Origin: a virus
Virus record (IMG/VR): IMGVR_UViG_3300022839_000011
Coordinates: 1 to 64,000 of that record
Reading direction: 5' to 3' (one strand)
Length of the DNA: 64,000 nucleotides
How positions within the stretch are numbered: the stretch's first letter is position 1; every line of letters begins with the position of its first letter. A program made the position numbers and the translations under genes. Below the pieces are notes generated by a model, which was given only the letters and a program-made list of their open reading frames with translations, was not told the origin of the DNA and made no database searches. This document shows positions 58,051-64,000 of the stretch, piece by piece.

Positions 58051-58737
58051 TTATTTAATTTCTGGAAAAAGACATTCTTGTATAAATGTTTTCACATCTT
58101 CTTCGGACAATCCCAAACTAACCATTGTTTTAGGTGTATGTGGGTTTTGCTTCTGATAATAGGCGTAGCGATTTTGTGCTTCTTGCACCGAAATTGTATC
58201 AGATGTATCGTTAGTTTTTCCTATACCCAAAAGATATTTATCTATGCTTTTGTAACTGACTTCTACAATCTGATCAATCTCTTCTGTATTATTTACATTA
58301 CCTGCTGCAATCATATGGGGGCTAAAAATAGCTTTTGCCCAATCTGGTAGATCGCGTTTCTTTCGCCATTCTAAACTATCAACTTCTTCACCAAAATTGA
58401 CAATCATTTCATGTTCAGTATCTACGCTTGCAGAATAATCATGAAAAAATCCAGTAATTTTATTTTTGCCTGCAATTACATCAAGACCGAAAATGGGGCC
58501 ATTATTGTGTAGGTGTGGAAATATGCAACAATGCATCATCCAAAGACCTTTTGTATCTCTAACATCTACTACATCAACGTGTGCGCGACGATAGTTTTCG
58601 CTGATCCATACTCTATTGACCCAGTTTGGTTTATTAAACTGCGCCATGCCTTTTTCAAATACTTCATGTCCATCAGATTCAAATCTTTGAACTAACCTAT
58701 CTTGAATACCGACAAGTGCATCCCAAACTTGACTCAT
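58051..58737 (-). CDS. pcyX: Ferredoxin-dependent bilin reductase (PcyX-like)
   Basis: 228 residues. The family core is present: LWMMHCCIFPHLHNNGPIFG then LDVIAG, with His69 and Asp86 spaced 17 apart as in PcyA (H88/D105), and the C-terminal YYQKQNPHTPKTMVSLG ... ECLFPEI. These enzymes reduce biliverdin to phycoerythrobilin or related bilins with ferredoxin. PcyX was reported from oceanic viruses thought to infect alphaproteobacteria and makes phycoerythrobilin; PcyX, PebS or PcyA type cannot be settled without a tree. Heme oxygenase at 44934 would supply biliverdin. Good AGGAG site before ATG. Confidence 0.85.
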   Translation of the reverse strand: MSQVWDALVGIQDRLVQRFESDGHEVFEKGMAQFNKPNWVNRVWISENYRRAHVDVVDVRDTKGLWMMHCCIFPHLHNNGPIFGLDVIAGKNKITGFFHDYSASVDTEHEMIVNFGEEVDSLEWRKKRDLPDWAKAIFSPHMIAAGNVNNTEEIDQIVEVSYKSIDKYLLGIGKTNDTSDTISVQEAQNRYAYYQKQNPHTPKTMVSLGLSEEDVKTFIQECLFPEIK

Positions 58738-58773
58738 AAGAAACTCCTAAATTTTAATACTAATAAGTAATAA

Positions 58774-58850
58774 TGGTAGGCCAGGTAGGACTTGAACCTA
58801 CAACCTCTCCCTTATGAGGGGATTGCTCAAACCAATTGAGCTACTGGCCC
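58774..58850 (-). tRNA. tRNA with CAU anticodon (Met or Ile2)
   Basis: GGGCCAG acceptor, D-arm AGCTCAATTGGTTTGAGC, anticodon loop CTCATAA, T-arm GTAGGTTCAAGTCCTAC, encoded CCA. May be elongator Met or Ile2 (lysidine-modified, reading AUA). Confidence 0.85.
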
Positions 58851-58871
58851 ACGATTATTACTTCTTAATAC

Positions 58872-58900
58872 AATGTACCATGTTAAACTTTTCGTGTCAA
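58872..58900 (-). promoter_or_regulatory. Early sigma70-type promoter
   Basis: Minus strand TTGACA, 17-base spacer, TACATT, upstream of the tRNA at 58774. Confidence 0.6.
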
Positions 58901-58927
58901 CATGTATTACCGAATTTTATTGTATTT

Positions 58928-59019
58928 TGGCGGAAATAGTGGGATTCGAACCCACGGGGGGCTTTCACCCCCTCTCGCTTTCAAGGCGAGTGCAATAAGC
59001 CAGACTCTACCATATTTCC
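58928..59019 (-). tRNA. tRNA-Ser (UGA)
   Basis: GGAAATA/TATTTCC acceptor, G73 with encoded CCA, anticodon arm CTCGC-CTTGAAA-GCGAG (TGA), class-II variable arm GGGGGTGAAAGCCCCC, T-arm GTGGGTTCGAATCCCAC. Confidence 0.9.
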
Positions 59020-59020
59020 T

Positions 59021-59680
59021 TTATGATACGTATACCTTATCACAATCATAAACAATTTCGCATATTCTTCTGCATTTACCAATGTCCAGCAAGTTATTAG
59101 TTCTAATACTTGATTCCATATCAATCCAATAGTTTTGATTTTTCATAGCATCACTACTAATTAATTCCTTGACATTATTTTCAGAAATTCCACCTGCATA
59201 TCCAACTAATTTGTCACCTGATGAATTAGAAGTTGGCCATGCATTAGGATGAATTCCTCTACCACCTGATGGGTCATAAAGCAAGTCACCAAAATCACTA
59301 TATGGTGACTCAAAAGTTGTGGGGTCTCGATGTTGAATTGCAAGGTCATAATAATAATGAAGATTACGCAAGGCATCTTTGTTGTAATTCTTAGCAATCG
59401 CATTTATCTGTACCCTATCAAACAAATGACAAATACTAGGCATTTCCGAAGTTAGTAAAGTAGATATTGATATAGATCCGCAAAGGTGAATTGACATCGA
59501 ACCTAACGCTTTGCGCGCGTAATTTATGAAGTCAAATGAAGGATACCTCGGATTATTCTTGGGATTTTCACTACATAAAATTCCCCATTCAATAGGATAC
59601 TCTTTTTGTAATGTATAAGCCTCGTACAAGTTTGTATGTTCATCAATTCCAGTAAAAGTAATAAATTTGGGTTTAGACAT
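59021..59680 (-). CDS. TIM-barrel protein, TrpF-like
   Basis: 219 residues. FITFTGIDEHTN at the start and KLVGYAGGISENNVKELISS then YWIDMESSIR at the end resemble the first strand and phosphate-binding end of phosphoribosylanthranilate isomerase, but catalytic Cys/Asp positions are not clear. Function in the phage unknown. Ends one base from the tRNA-Ser. Confidence 0.55.
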   Translation of the reverse strand: MSKPKFITFTGIDEHTNLYEAYTLQKEYPIEWGILCSENPKNNPRYPSFDFINYARKALGSMSIHLCGSISISTLLTSEMPSICHLFDRVQINAIAKNYNKDALRNLHYYYDLAIQHRDPTTFESPYSDFGDLLYDPSGGRGIHPNAWPTSNSSGDKLVGYAGGISENNVKELISSDAMKNQNYWIDMESSIRTNNLLDIGKCRRICEIVYDCDKVYVS

Positions 59681-59959
59681 ATTTCACCTATGTTTTGTGG
59701 TTATTTAGTGAATAAGTATCCTATGCAGGTCGCTAATCTGCTTACCTTTCGGCCCTTTGGGTATCCCCGATGTATCATTCCGCAGTCATTGAAACCCCGT
59801 TCCCTGTTGCTGCTTCATAGCTTATACTAATAGGATATTCTTTAGGTACTTTTTATGTGTTACCCTTAATGCAAAGCCTGAGAAAGCATTTAACGGTTTT
59901 ACCAGCATCTTTTCTGGGCATAAAGTAAGTGTCTCTGATACAAATACACCACATAAAAT
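59681..59959. other. Non-coding stretch, weakly structured
   Basis: Only short hairpins such as GCAG/CTGC near 59727 and TACC/GGTA near 59740. No T-arm, anticodon arm or ORF recognised. Confidence 0.45.
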
Positions 59960-60000
59960 TGGTGGGTAGGGTTGGATTTGAACCAACGAGGGGCTTTCAC
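59960..60000 (-). pseudogene. 3' part of an interrupted class-II tRNA
   Basis: Minus strand GTGAAAGCCCCTC (variable arm), GTTGGTTCAAATCCAAC (T-arm), CCTACCC, A73, CCA. It pairs with GGGTAGG of the 5' part at 61122; the HNH gene lies between. The anticodon-stem 3' side is missing. Confidence 0.65.
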
Positions 60001-60005
60001 AATCT

Positions 60006-60013
60006 TATAAATA
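60006..60013 (+). promoter_or_regulatory. T4-type late promoter TATAAATA (HNH gene)
   Basis: The only plus-strand late promoter linked to a gene here; start near 60020. The leader begins GTAACT, which pairs with AGTTAC (60047-60052), and CTCTA/TAGAG (60052-60067) overlaps the ribosome-binding site. Confidence 0.7.
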
Positions 60014-60079
60014 GTATTGTAACTCGCGGTGACATCCACGAAACCCAGTTACTCTAGAAACATAGAGGAGTTCCAGCAT

Positions 60080-61090
60080 ATGACTATTTATAGCAAATTT
60101 GTATACCCAGAAAAGTTAGTTTCACCTGACAATGGTTACATTTGTAGAAGAATAACTAAGCAAAATATTAAAAATTTTGGTTTTTCTTCTGTAGATGAAT
60201 TAAGATTAAAATATCCAGATTTTCCTCTATCTTGTTCTGATTTTAATATTAAGAATTCAGAAGCAATTAAAAGAGGGATCAAAGATACAAATCTTGAAAA
60301 ATCAAAGAGATTTGAAAAAACAAGACAATCAAGAGAACTAAAATATTTTGAAAATCCAAACATTTGCGACAGATGTAGTAACATCAAAGATTACAAAAGA
60401 AGAAATAATATGTTCTGTTCTAAATCGTGTGCCAATCGCCAAGAACATCGCTCTTCTACTAAATTGTCTATATCTAATGCTTTAAGATTACATTTTTCTA
60501 CTATATGTGATGTGAATTTCAGAGAATGCAACAAGTGCAAAAAACTATTTACCAGTTCCACAACTTTGAAGAATAACAAAACAAGTTTGTGTAAAGTGTG
60601 CATTAGTAAACTCAAAAAATACAATCCAAAAATATTATATTTAGGCGAGTATACCAAGGTAAAACCTTGTCTTAAATGTGGAAATTATACTAAAAATTAT
60701 TGTGGTAGACACTGCAACAATTGTATATCAACCCTATCAGAATACAGGAACCGTGCATCTTTTACTTTTAATGTTTTTGATTACCCTAGCGAATTTGATC
60801 TTGGTCTGATAGAATTATACGGATTTTATTCACCTAATGGATATAAGAGAAGGAATAAAACGCCAAACCATAATGGAGTTTCTAGAGATCACATGATTTC
60901 TGTGTCATTTGCATTTAAAACCAATGTTGATCCAGATTTAATTTCACACCCAGCAAATTGCAGAATAATGAAACACAACGGAGTTGATGGTAATAATTCC
61001 AAGAAAGGAAATTCATCAATAACACTTGATGAATTGCTATTAAGAATAAGTGAATGGAATAATAAATACGGTGTTGATACTAAAATGTAG
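60080..61090 (+). CDS. HNH-type homing endonuclease inside a tRNA gene
   Basis: 336 residues from the ATG at 60080 after GAGGAG; an in-frame ATG at 60029 lacks such a site. Three or more CxxC zinc knuckles (CDRC, CNKC, CKVC, CLKC) in the middle, and a C-terminal SRDHMISVSFAFKTNVDPDL then HPANCRIMKHNGVDGN, an HNH pattern seen in phage homing proteins. The only plus-strand gene. It splits a class-II tRNA, its last codons reaching the tRNA 5' part. Confidence 0.8.
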   Translation: MTIYSKFVYPEKLVSPDNGYICRRITKQNIKNFGFSSVDELRLKYPDFPLSCSDFNIKNSEAIKRGIKDTNLEKSKRFEKTRQSRELKYFENPNICDRCSNIKDYKRRNNMFCSKSCANRQEHRSSTKLSISNALRLHFSTICDVNFRECNKCKKLFTSSTTLKNNKTSLCKVCISKLKKYNPKILYLGEYTKVKPCLKCGNYTKNYCGRHCNNCISTLSEYRNRASFTFNVFDYPSEFDLGLIELYGFYSPNGYKRRNKTPNHNGVSRDHMISVSFAFKTNVDPDLISHPANCRIMKHNGVDGNNSKKGNSSITLDELLLRISEWNNKYGVDTKM

Positions 61091-61122
61091 TCTCCCGCCA
61101 TCGACCACTCGGCCACCTACCC
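61091..61122 (-). pseudogene. 5' part of an interrupted class-II (Ser-type) tRNA
   Basis: Minus strand GGGTAGG (acceptor), TGGCCGAGTGGTCGATGGCG (Ser-type D-arm), GGAGACT (anticodon stem 5' side), then the HNH gene. Complementary to the 3' part at 59964-59970. Confidence 0.65.
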
Positions 61123-61195
61123 ATTTCGTCAAGAACAATATTATAAACGTAGTTTTATTGTCATTACTACACGTTTCATAATCTTGTTCTCTGTG

Positions 61196-61269
61196 TCTCT
61201 CAAGTAGGATTTGAACCTACGACCTTCCGCTCCCAAAGCGGACGCGCTACCAAACTGCGCTATTAAGAG
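61196..61269 (-). tRNA. tRNA-Pro (UGG)
   Basis: CTCTTAA/TTGAGAG acceptor, anticodon arm TCCGC-TTTGGGA-GCGGA (TGG), T-arm GTAGGTTCAAATCCTAC. CCA not encoded (ACAC). Confidence 0.9.
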
Positions 61270-61530
61270 TTAGATTATAGCTTCAACACTATCGTAGTTG
61301 ACAACGGCACAAATCTAAGTCTGTGCAGGTAACACTATTTTACATAGCCGCATTACCATAGCTCTCCTTAATTATGACCTGTAGATAATTTCTATAGACT
61401 TAACTACAGCCCCATAATTAAACTTTGAAGTTCTAGCAGAGAATGTGATATTCTCTGCTAGAACATACCGCAGTTACTAAGCATACAATCCCGCAAGTGG
61501 CATATGCTTTTTGCTTAGGTTATAAAAACT
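61270..61530. other. Non-coding stretch with a 14-bp hairpin
   Basis: Main element 61431-61463: TTCTAGCAGAGAAT pairs with ATTCTCTGCTAGAA around GTGAT. A CTGTAG/CTACAG pair flanks 61379-61409. No ORF. Confidence 0.6.
61431..61463. repeat. 14-bp perfect inverted repeat
   Basis: Stem of 14 bp with a 5-base loop, 68 bases downstream of the next tRNA; no U-run. Confidence 0.8.
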
Positions 61531-61607
61531 TGGTGGTGCTTTTTGGATTCGAACCAAAGACCTTACCATTATGAGTGGTATGCTCTCACCATCTGAGCTA
61601 AAGCACC
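61531..61607 (-). tRNA. tRNA with CAU anticodon (Met or Ile2)
   Basis: GGTGCTT/AAGCACC acceptor, D-arm AGCTCAGATGGTGAGAGC, anticodon arm TACCA-CTCATAA-TGGTA, T-arm TTTGGTTCGAATCCAAA, encoded CCA. Confidence 0.9.
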
Positions 61608-61628
61608 GATACAATAGCACGTAATATT

Positions 61629-61712
61629 TGGCTCCAATGGTAGGACTCGAACCTACAGTGCTTTCGCGTCAGATTAACAGTCTGATGAGTTTACCAGTTC
61701 TTCTACATTGGA
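61629..61712 (-). tRNA. tRNA-Asn (GUU) with long variable arm
   Basis: TCCAATG/CATTGGA acceptor, G73 with encoded CCA, anticodon arm TCAGA-CTGTTAA-TCTGA (GTT), T-arm GTAGGTTCGAGTCCTAC. The variable region CGCGAAAGCACT is 12 bases, long for Asn. Confidence 0.75.
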
Positions 61713-61731
61713 ATATTCTATTTTTTTATAC

Positions 61732-61760
61732 ATATCAACTTATAACTTTGTACATGTCAA
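61732..61760 (-). promoter_or_regulatory. Early sigma70-type promoter
   Basis: Minus strand TTGACA, 17-base spacer, TGATAT, between tRNA-Ser(GCU) and tRNA-Asn. Confidence 0.55.
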
Positions 61761-61785
61761 CATTTATTTTAGTATCTAATTGTTT

Positions 61786-61875
61786 TGGCGGAGTAGTTCG
61801 AGCTCGAATCGAATAGACATTTGCCTACGTTTTGTTTAGCAAACAAACCAGCCAACCTTGACTGCTATCTACTCC
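61786..61875 (-). tRNA. tRNA-Ser (GCU)
   Basis: GGAGTAG/CTACTCC acceptor, G73 with encoded CCA, anticodon arm TTTGT-TTGCTAA-ACAAA (GCT), long variable region, T-arm TTCGATTCGAGCTCGAA. Confidence 0.8.
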
Positions 61876-62327
61876 TTTTCAGACTTTTAATATCGTATAT
61901 AGTTATTTTCATATATTATTGTACCTCGGATATACTGTATACACATTATCCTGAACATTTCCGAGGGCAGCGATAGTAATATAAAATGTTCACGTGATTA
62001 CTTTATATTACTTGTGTAATGTGTTAGGCTCTATCCACTGCTGGACGATTTAACTAAGGGCATGGTTTGCCTTAGTACCATGTTTAGTTTCATATATGAA
62101 TTCACAAACTCACATATGAAACTAAAATTTACAATCTTGATTTATTGGCTCATCACCATACAAGATCAATGTTTCATTTCTATTATCGGCTTTTCAACCT
62201 AAGAACATTTATAGTTAGTTTTAAAGAGCGTGTTATTATCTTATGTATTCATTGTGGTCTATTTATACAGCGTTGTCAATAACTATATTTTTTTTCTTGA
62301 TTATTTCGTTACTGACAATAAAGTAGA
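61876..62327. other. Non-coding stretch rich in hairpins
   Basis: Contains CCTCGGA/TCCGAGG (61924-61966), AGTAATATAAA/TTTATATTACT (61975-62012), CTAAGG/CCTTAG (62054-62075), TTTAGTTTCATAT/ATATGAAACTAAA (62083-62126, 13 bp), the 36-nt repeat copy (62132-62167), and a TATAAATA at 62260-62267. No supported ORF. Confidence 0.6.
62132..62167 (-). repeat. 36-nt repeated element, copy B
   Basis: Six differences from copy A. Ends pair as ATCTTG/CAAGAT; the frame reads LYGDEPINQD. Confidence 0.75.
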
Positions 62328-62492
62328 TTACCCCATATCAGCAAAATCTTCAAGTGTAGTTACCAAGCCATCAAAATCTTCATTTGGGCCAAGTAGATCT
62401 GCAAGTCCATAAACCATATCACCATATTCTTCTGCCAGCGAATCAAGATATTCTTCACGATTCACAAAACCATTATTTTCGTATGCATTCAT
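62328..62492 (-). CDS. Small acidic protein
   Basis: 54 residues (MNAYENNGFVNREEYLDSLA...), acidic and helical. One base from the gene at 62494. Not recognised. Confidence 0.6.
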   Translation of the reverse strand: MNAYENNGFVNREEYLDSLAEEYGDMVYGLADLLGPNEDFDGLVTTLEDFADMG

Positions 62493-62493
62493 A

Positions 62494-62715
62494 TTAGCGC
62501 TCCAAAATTACGATACTGCCAAAGTACCTATCAAATGTCAATACAAGATTTTCGTAATCACCACTTTTCATTTCGTTTATGATTGGCTCGTGATCTATAC
62601 CGATTTGCTTTGCAAAGTTTTTCGCATATCCCATTAGAGCATATGCATTACCATCAGGCCCTGTAAGGTCCAAAACAATTTCACGATTTTCACTTTTTTT
62701 ACGAATCATGTTCAA
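62494..62715 (-). CDS. Small hypothetical protein
   Basis: 73 residues; IVLDLTGPDGNAYALMGYAK resembles a small conserved phage protein, and the end (DRYFGSIVILER) is a strand pair. Coupled to the next gene by 4 bases. Function unknown. Confidence 0.6.
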   Translation of the reverse strand: MNMIRKKSENREIVLDLTGPDGNAYALMGYAKNFAKQIGIDHEPIINEMKSGDYENLVLTFDRYFGSIVILER

Positions 62716-62960
62716 ACTTTCATTGGTAGTTTTGGATCAAGTCCAAGCGATGTTGCATGTTCAACGGCTTCTTTTTGTGTCCCAAAAACCATCGAAGAGT
62801 ATTCAAATAGTCCTTTACCTTCGCGGATGGCTCGCCCACCCATTATACCCGACATGGTTGCTTTTACGCGGCGGCAGCAAGAGGTAGGAAGACTACCTAC
62901 ATAACCGAAACGACCCGAAGGGAATTTAATCACATGAAGACCAATTTTTGCACCAAACAT
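62712..62960 (-). CDS. Small hypothetical protein
   Basis: 82 residues, basic, Cys pair in SLPTSCCRRVKATMSGIMGG. Promoter at 62989-63017. Not recognised. Confidence 0.55.
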   Translation of the reverse strand: MFGAKIGLHVIKFPSGRFGYVGSLPTSCCRRVKATMSGIMGGRAIREGKGLFEYSSMVFGTQKEAVEHATSLGLDPKLPMKV

Positions 62961-62988
62961 TTAAAATCTCCTCTTTCATTACTTTTCT

Positions 62989-63017
62989 AATGTAGGGTAT
63001 TTATTCTAACTTGTCAA
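62989..63017 (-). promoter_or_regulatory. Early sigma70-type promoter
   Basis: Minus strand TTGACA, 17-base spacer, TACATT, upstream of the gene at 62960. Confidence 0.65.
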
Positions 63018-63379
63018 GTTTTATTTTTTACATATTCTATAAGCGATTTAGTAATAACAACTTCCATCTCGTATGCTTCTTTTTCCCACCAGCGTTCCAT
63101 GTATGGAATTTTGTCGTCAAAATGAGCCGACAAATTATTTTTCATAAATTGCTTAACATGTGTCATTTCATGCGCAAGGGTAACAAGCATTTGACCAATA
63201 TCTTGTGATTTCAATACCACCATAAAATCATTTGGCGAATTTTCATAACATGCACCATTGGGCTTGATAGTATCATCAACAAAAATGTGAATGTTTGGTA
63301 CTTCGATTCCCAAACATTCGCACATATGCACAACACATTCTGTAATGAAATCGTCATTCATGCCTTCAATGGTCAGCAT
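63014..63379 (-). CDS. HExxH zinc metallopeptidase-like protein
   Basis: 121 residues with LVTLAHEMTHVKQF (HExxH at residues 71-75) and WEKEAYEME near 94 as possible third ligand, the arrangement of small SprT/zincin-type proteins. The N-terminus has no signal, so it is cytoplasmic. Substrate unknown; similar small zincins are common in phages. Confidence 0.75.
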   Translation of the reverse strand: MLTIEGMNDDFITECVVHMCECLGIEVPNIHIFVDDTIKPNGACYENSPNDFMVVLKSQDIGQMLVTLAHEMTHVKQFMKNNLSAHFDDKIPYMERWWEKEAYEMEVVITKSLIEYVKNKT

Positions 63380-63388
63380 AATATTTCC

Positions 63389-63607
63389 TCAATGCCGAAT
63401 ATCAAGACGAAAAAACCAAGTCTTCAGGTTTTCACTATAATTCGCATGAATCTTGCTTTCATCTGTGCCACGATACTTATGAAACAAACGAAGAGCAGCA
63501 ATTTCCGAACAAAAGGCATAGATGGCACCGCCAATTTGTTCAACTTTGATAGGCTCTTGGGCAATTTCTACCCAGTCGTTTTCAACTCGCTTCATGTTCA
63601 TTTGCAT
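63389..63607 (-). CDS. Small hypothetical protein
   Basis: 72 residues from the ATG at 63607, eight bases after GAGG; later Mets at 63601 and 63595 are possible. Mixed composition, ends WFFRLDIRH. Not recognised. Confidence 0.5.
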   Translation of the reverse strand: MQMNMKRVENDWVEIAQEPIKVEQIGGAIYAFCSEIAALRLFHKYRGTDESKIHANYSENLKTWFFRLDIRH

Positions 63608-63635
63608 GTCTTTACCTCTTTTTGACCACATTATG

Positions 63636-63664
63636 AATTTAGCTGATTTTTATACTGGTGTCAA
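63636..63664 (-). promoter_or_regulatory. Early sigma70-type promoter
   Basis: Minus strand TTGACA, 17-base spacer, TAAATT, upstream of the gene at 63607; overlaps the stop of the next gene. Confidence 0.6.
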
Positions 63665-63916
63665 GAGTTAAATGTGCCGATTTTATATTCTTCGCCATCT
63701 TTTGAAATTTTAATCAAAACCCCACTAAACGCACTATCAGAGGAGTATCCATCCCAACCTTTAAAAGTTTCCGTATCTGGCACATTCATAAATTCAGAAA
63801 CATGATACCAAGATTTCCGATATACAAAAAACCCATCAGTCTTTTCTTCTAACCAATCGAAATTTTCAGATAAAACTTTGTCAGGAACCTCGTTTCCGTA
63901 TTTGAATTGCTTTCAT
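63661..63916 (-). pseudogene. Small conserved phage gene with 1-base shift at its start
   Basis: From 63912 the frame reads KQFKYGNEVPDKVLSENFDW ... DGFFVYRKSWYHVSEFM ... WDGYSSDSAFSGVLI, a clear conserved phage protein of 83 codons. It is preceded in frame by TGA. An ATG lies one base out (ATGAAAGC instead of ATGAAGC), so one extra A breaks the expected start. Either a sequencing/assembly error in an A-run or a real lesion. Confidence 0.6.
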
Positions 63917-63934
63917 TTATTATCGGTGGTGACA

Positions 63935-64000
63935 TTATTCATTTTCATCATTCCATTCATATACAGCCCACACATCACCGTCTTGATATATAGTTGCACC
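63935..64000 (-). CDS. Partial CDS (5' part beyond window)
   Basis: The frame ATIYQDGDVWAVYEWNDENE then TAA continues to the right edge. Only the C-terminus is visible. Confidence 0.6.
   Translation of the reverse strand, partial: GATIYQDGDVWAVYEWNDENE

Noticed and set aside
645-60000. Plus-strand open frames of 60-180 codons across the window
   Set aside because: All except the HNH gene at 60080 lie opposite well-supported minus-strand genes, tRNAs or hairpins, and lack ribosome-binding sites and gene-like composition.
60019-60067. HEARO/omega-type RNA upstream of the HNH gene
   Set aside because: Only short hairpins are visible and the protein lacks the RuvC-like parts of IscB; the late-promoter leader explanation is simpler.
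59961-61122. Functional group I intron in the interrupted tRNA
   Set aside because: The 3' strand of the anticodon stem is absent from the 3' part, so splicing would not restore a tRNA, and I see no group I core.
57000-61900. CRISPR array
   Set aside because: The palindromes are all different and not regularly spaced; no direct-repeat/spacer pattern or cas gene.
55441-62190. The 36-nt repeats as a purely structural RNA with covariation
   Set aside because: Most changes fall at third codon positions, so coding conservation explains them as well; I report both rather than claim RNA structure.

Overview
The window is a contiguous piece of an AT-rich T4-superfamily (myovirus-type) phage genome. 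The evidence is a T4 core gene set (gp61 primase, gp41 helicase, UvsX, gp32 and a gp33-like protein), T4-style nucleotide metabolism (NrdA, NrdB, ThyA, DHFR), TATAAATA late promoters and an Alt-like ADP-ribosyltransferase. Every gene lies on the minus strand except one HNH homing endonuclease, so coordinates fall as transcription proceeds. The host is inferred to be a marine alphaproteobacterium: the phage carries a circularly permuted two-piece tmRNA of the alphaproteobacterial type and a heme oxygenase plus a ferredoxin-dependent bilin reductase of the kind reported from oceanic viruses. Cyanobacteria also have permuted tmRNA, so this is inference.

Layout. 1-18 kb holds small early-gene cassettes, each behind a host-like TTGACA-N17-TATAAT promoter. 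Recognisable products are a metallophosphoesterase, a Thg1-like 3'-5' nucleotidyltransferase, a polynucleotide-kinase-like P-loop protein, ClpP, a DUF454 membrane protein, a SLOG protein and a SleB hydrolase. 16.9-25.7 kb is nucleotide metabolism: NrdB, NrdA split in two, ThyA, DHFR, two adenine methylases and primase. 25.7-28.5 kb is a lysis cassette: coiled-coil membrane protein, holin, overlapping spanins and GH19 endolysin. 28.5-35.3 kb holds putative virion or internal head proteins. 35.8-44.4 kb is replication and recombination: A1-like phosphoesterase, gp41 (split), UvsX (split), gp32 and gp33-like. 44.4-53 kb holds heme oxygenase, tmRNA, an outer-membrane barrel, the ADP-ribosyltransferase, a PPP phosphatase and Dps. 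53.3-62 kb is a tRNA cluster with homing endonucleases, the bilin reductase and long palindrome-rich non-coding stretches. 62.3-64 kb returns to small genes.

Most notable. (1) Three essential replication genes (nrdA, gene 41, uvsX) are each broken into two ORFs carrying matching split-intein halves. Two of the breaks hold a homing endonuclease gene. (2) At the endonuclease genes, start sites are caged in hairpins whose loops hold a late promoter, a T4-like timing switch. (3) A phage-encoded permuted tmRNA sits directly behind a late promoter and immediately upstream of heme oxygenase. (4) Heme oxygenase plus bilin reductase make a plausible bilin pathway. (5) Several tRNA genes are structurally aberrant, truncated or interrupted, amid strong hairpins and a repeated 36-nt element.

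All calls come from reading the sequence; no database search or folding program was run.
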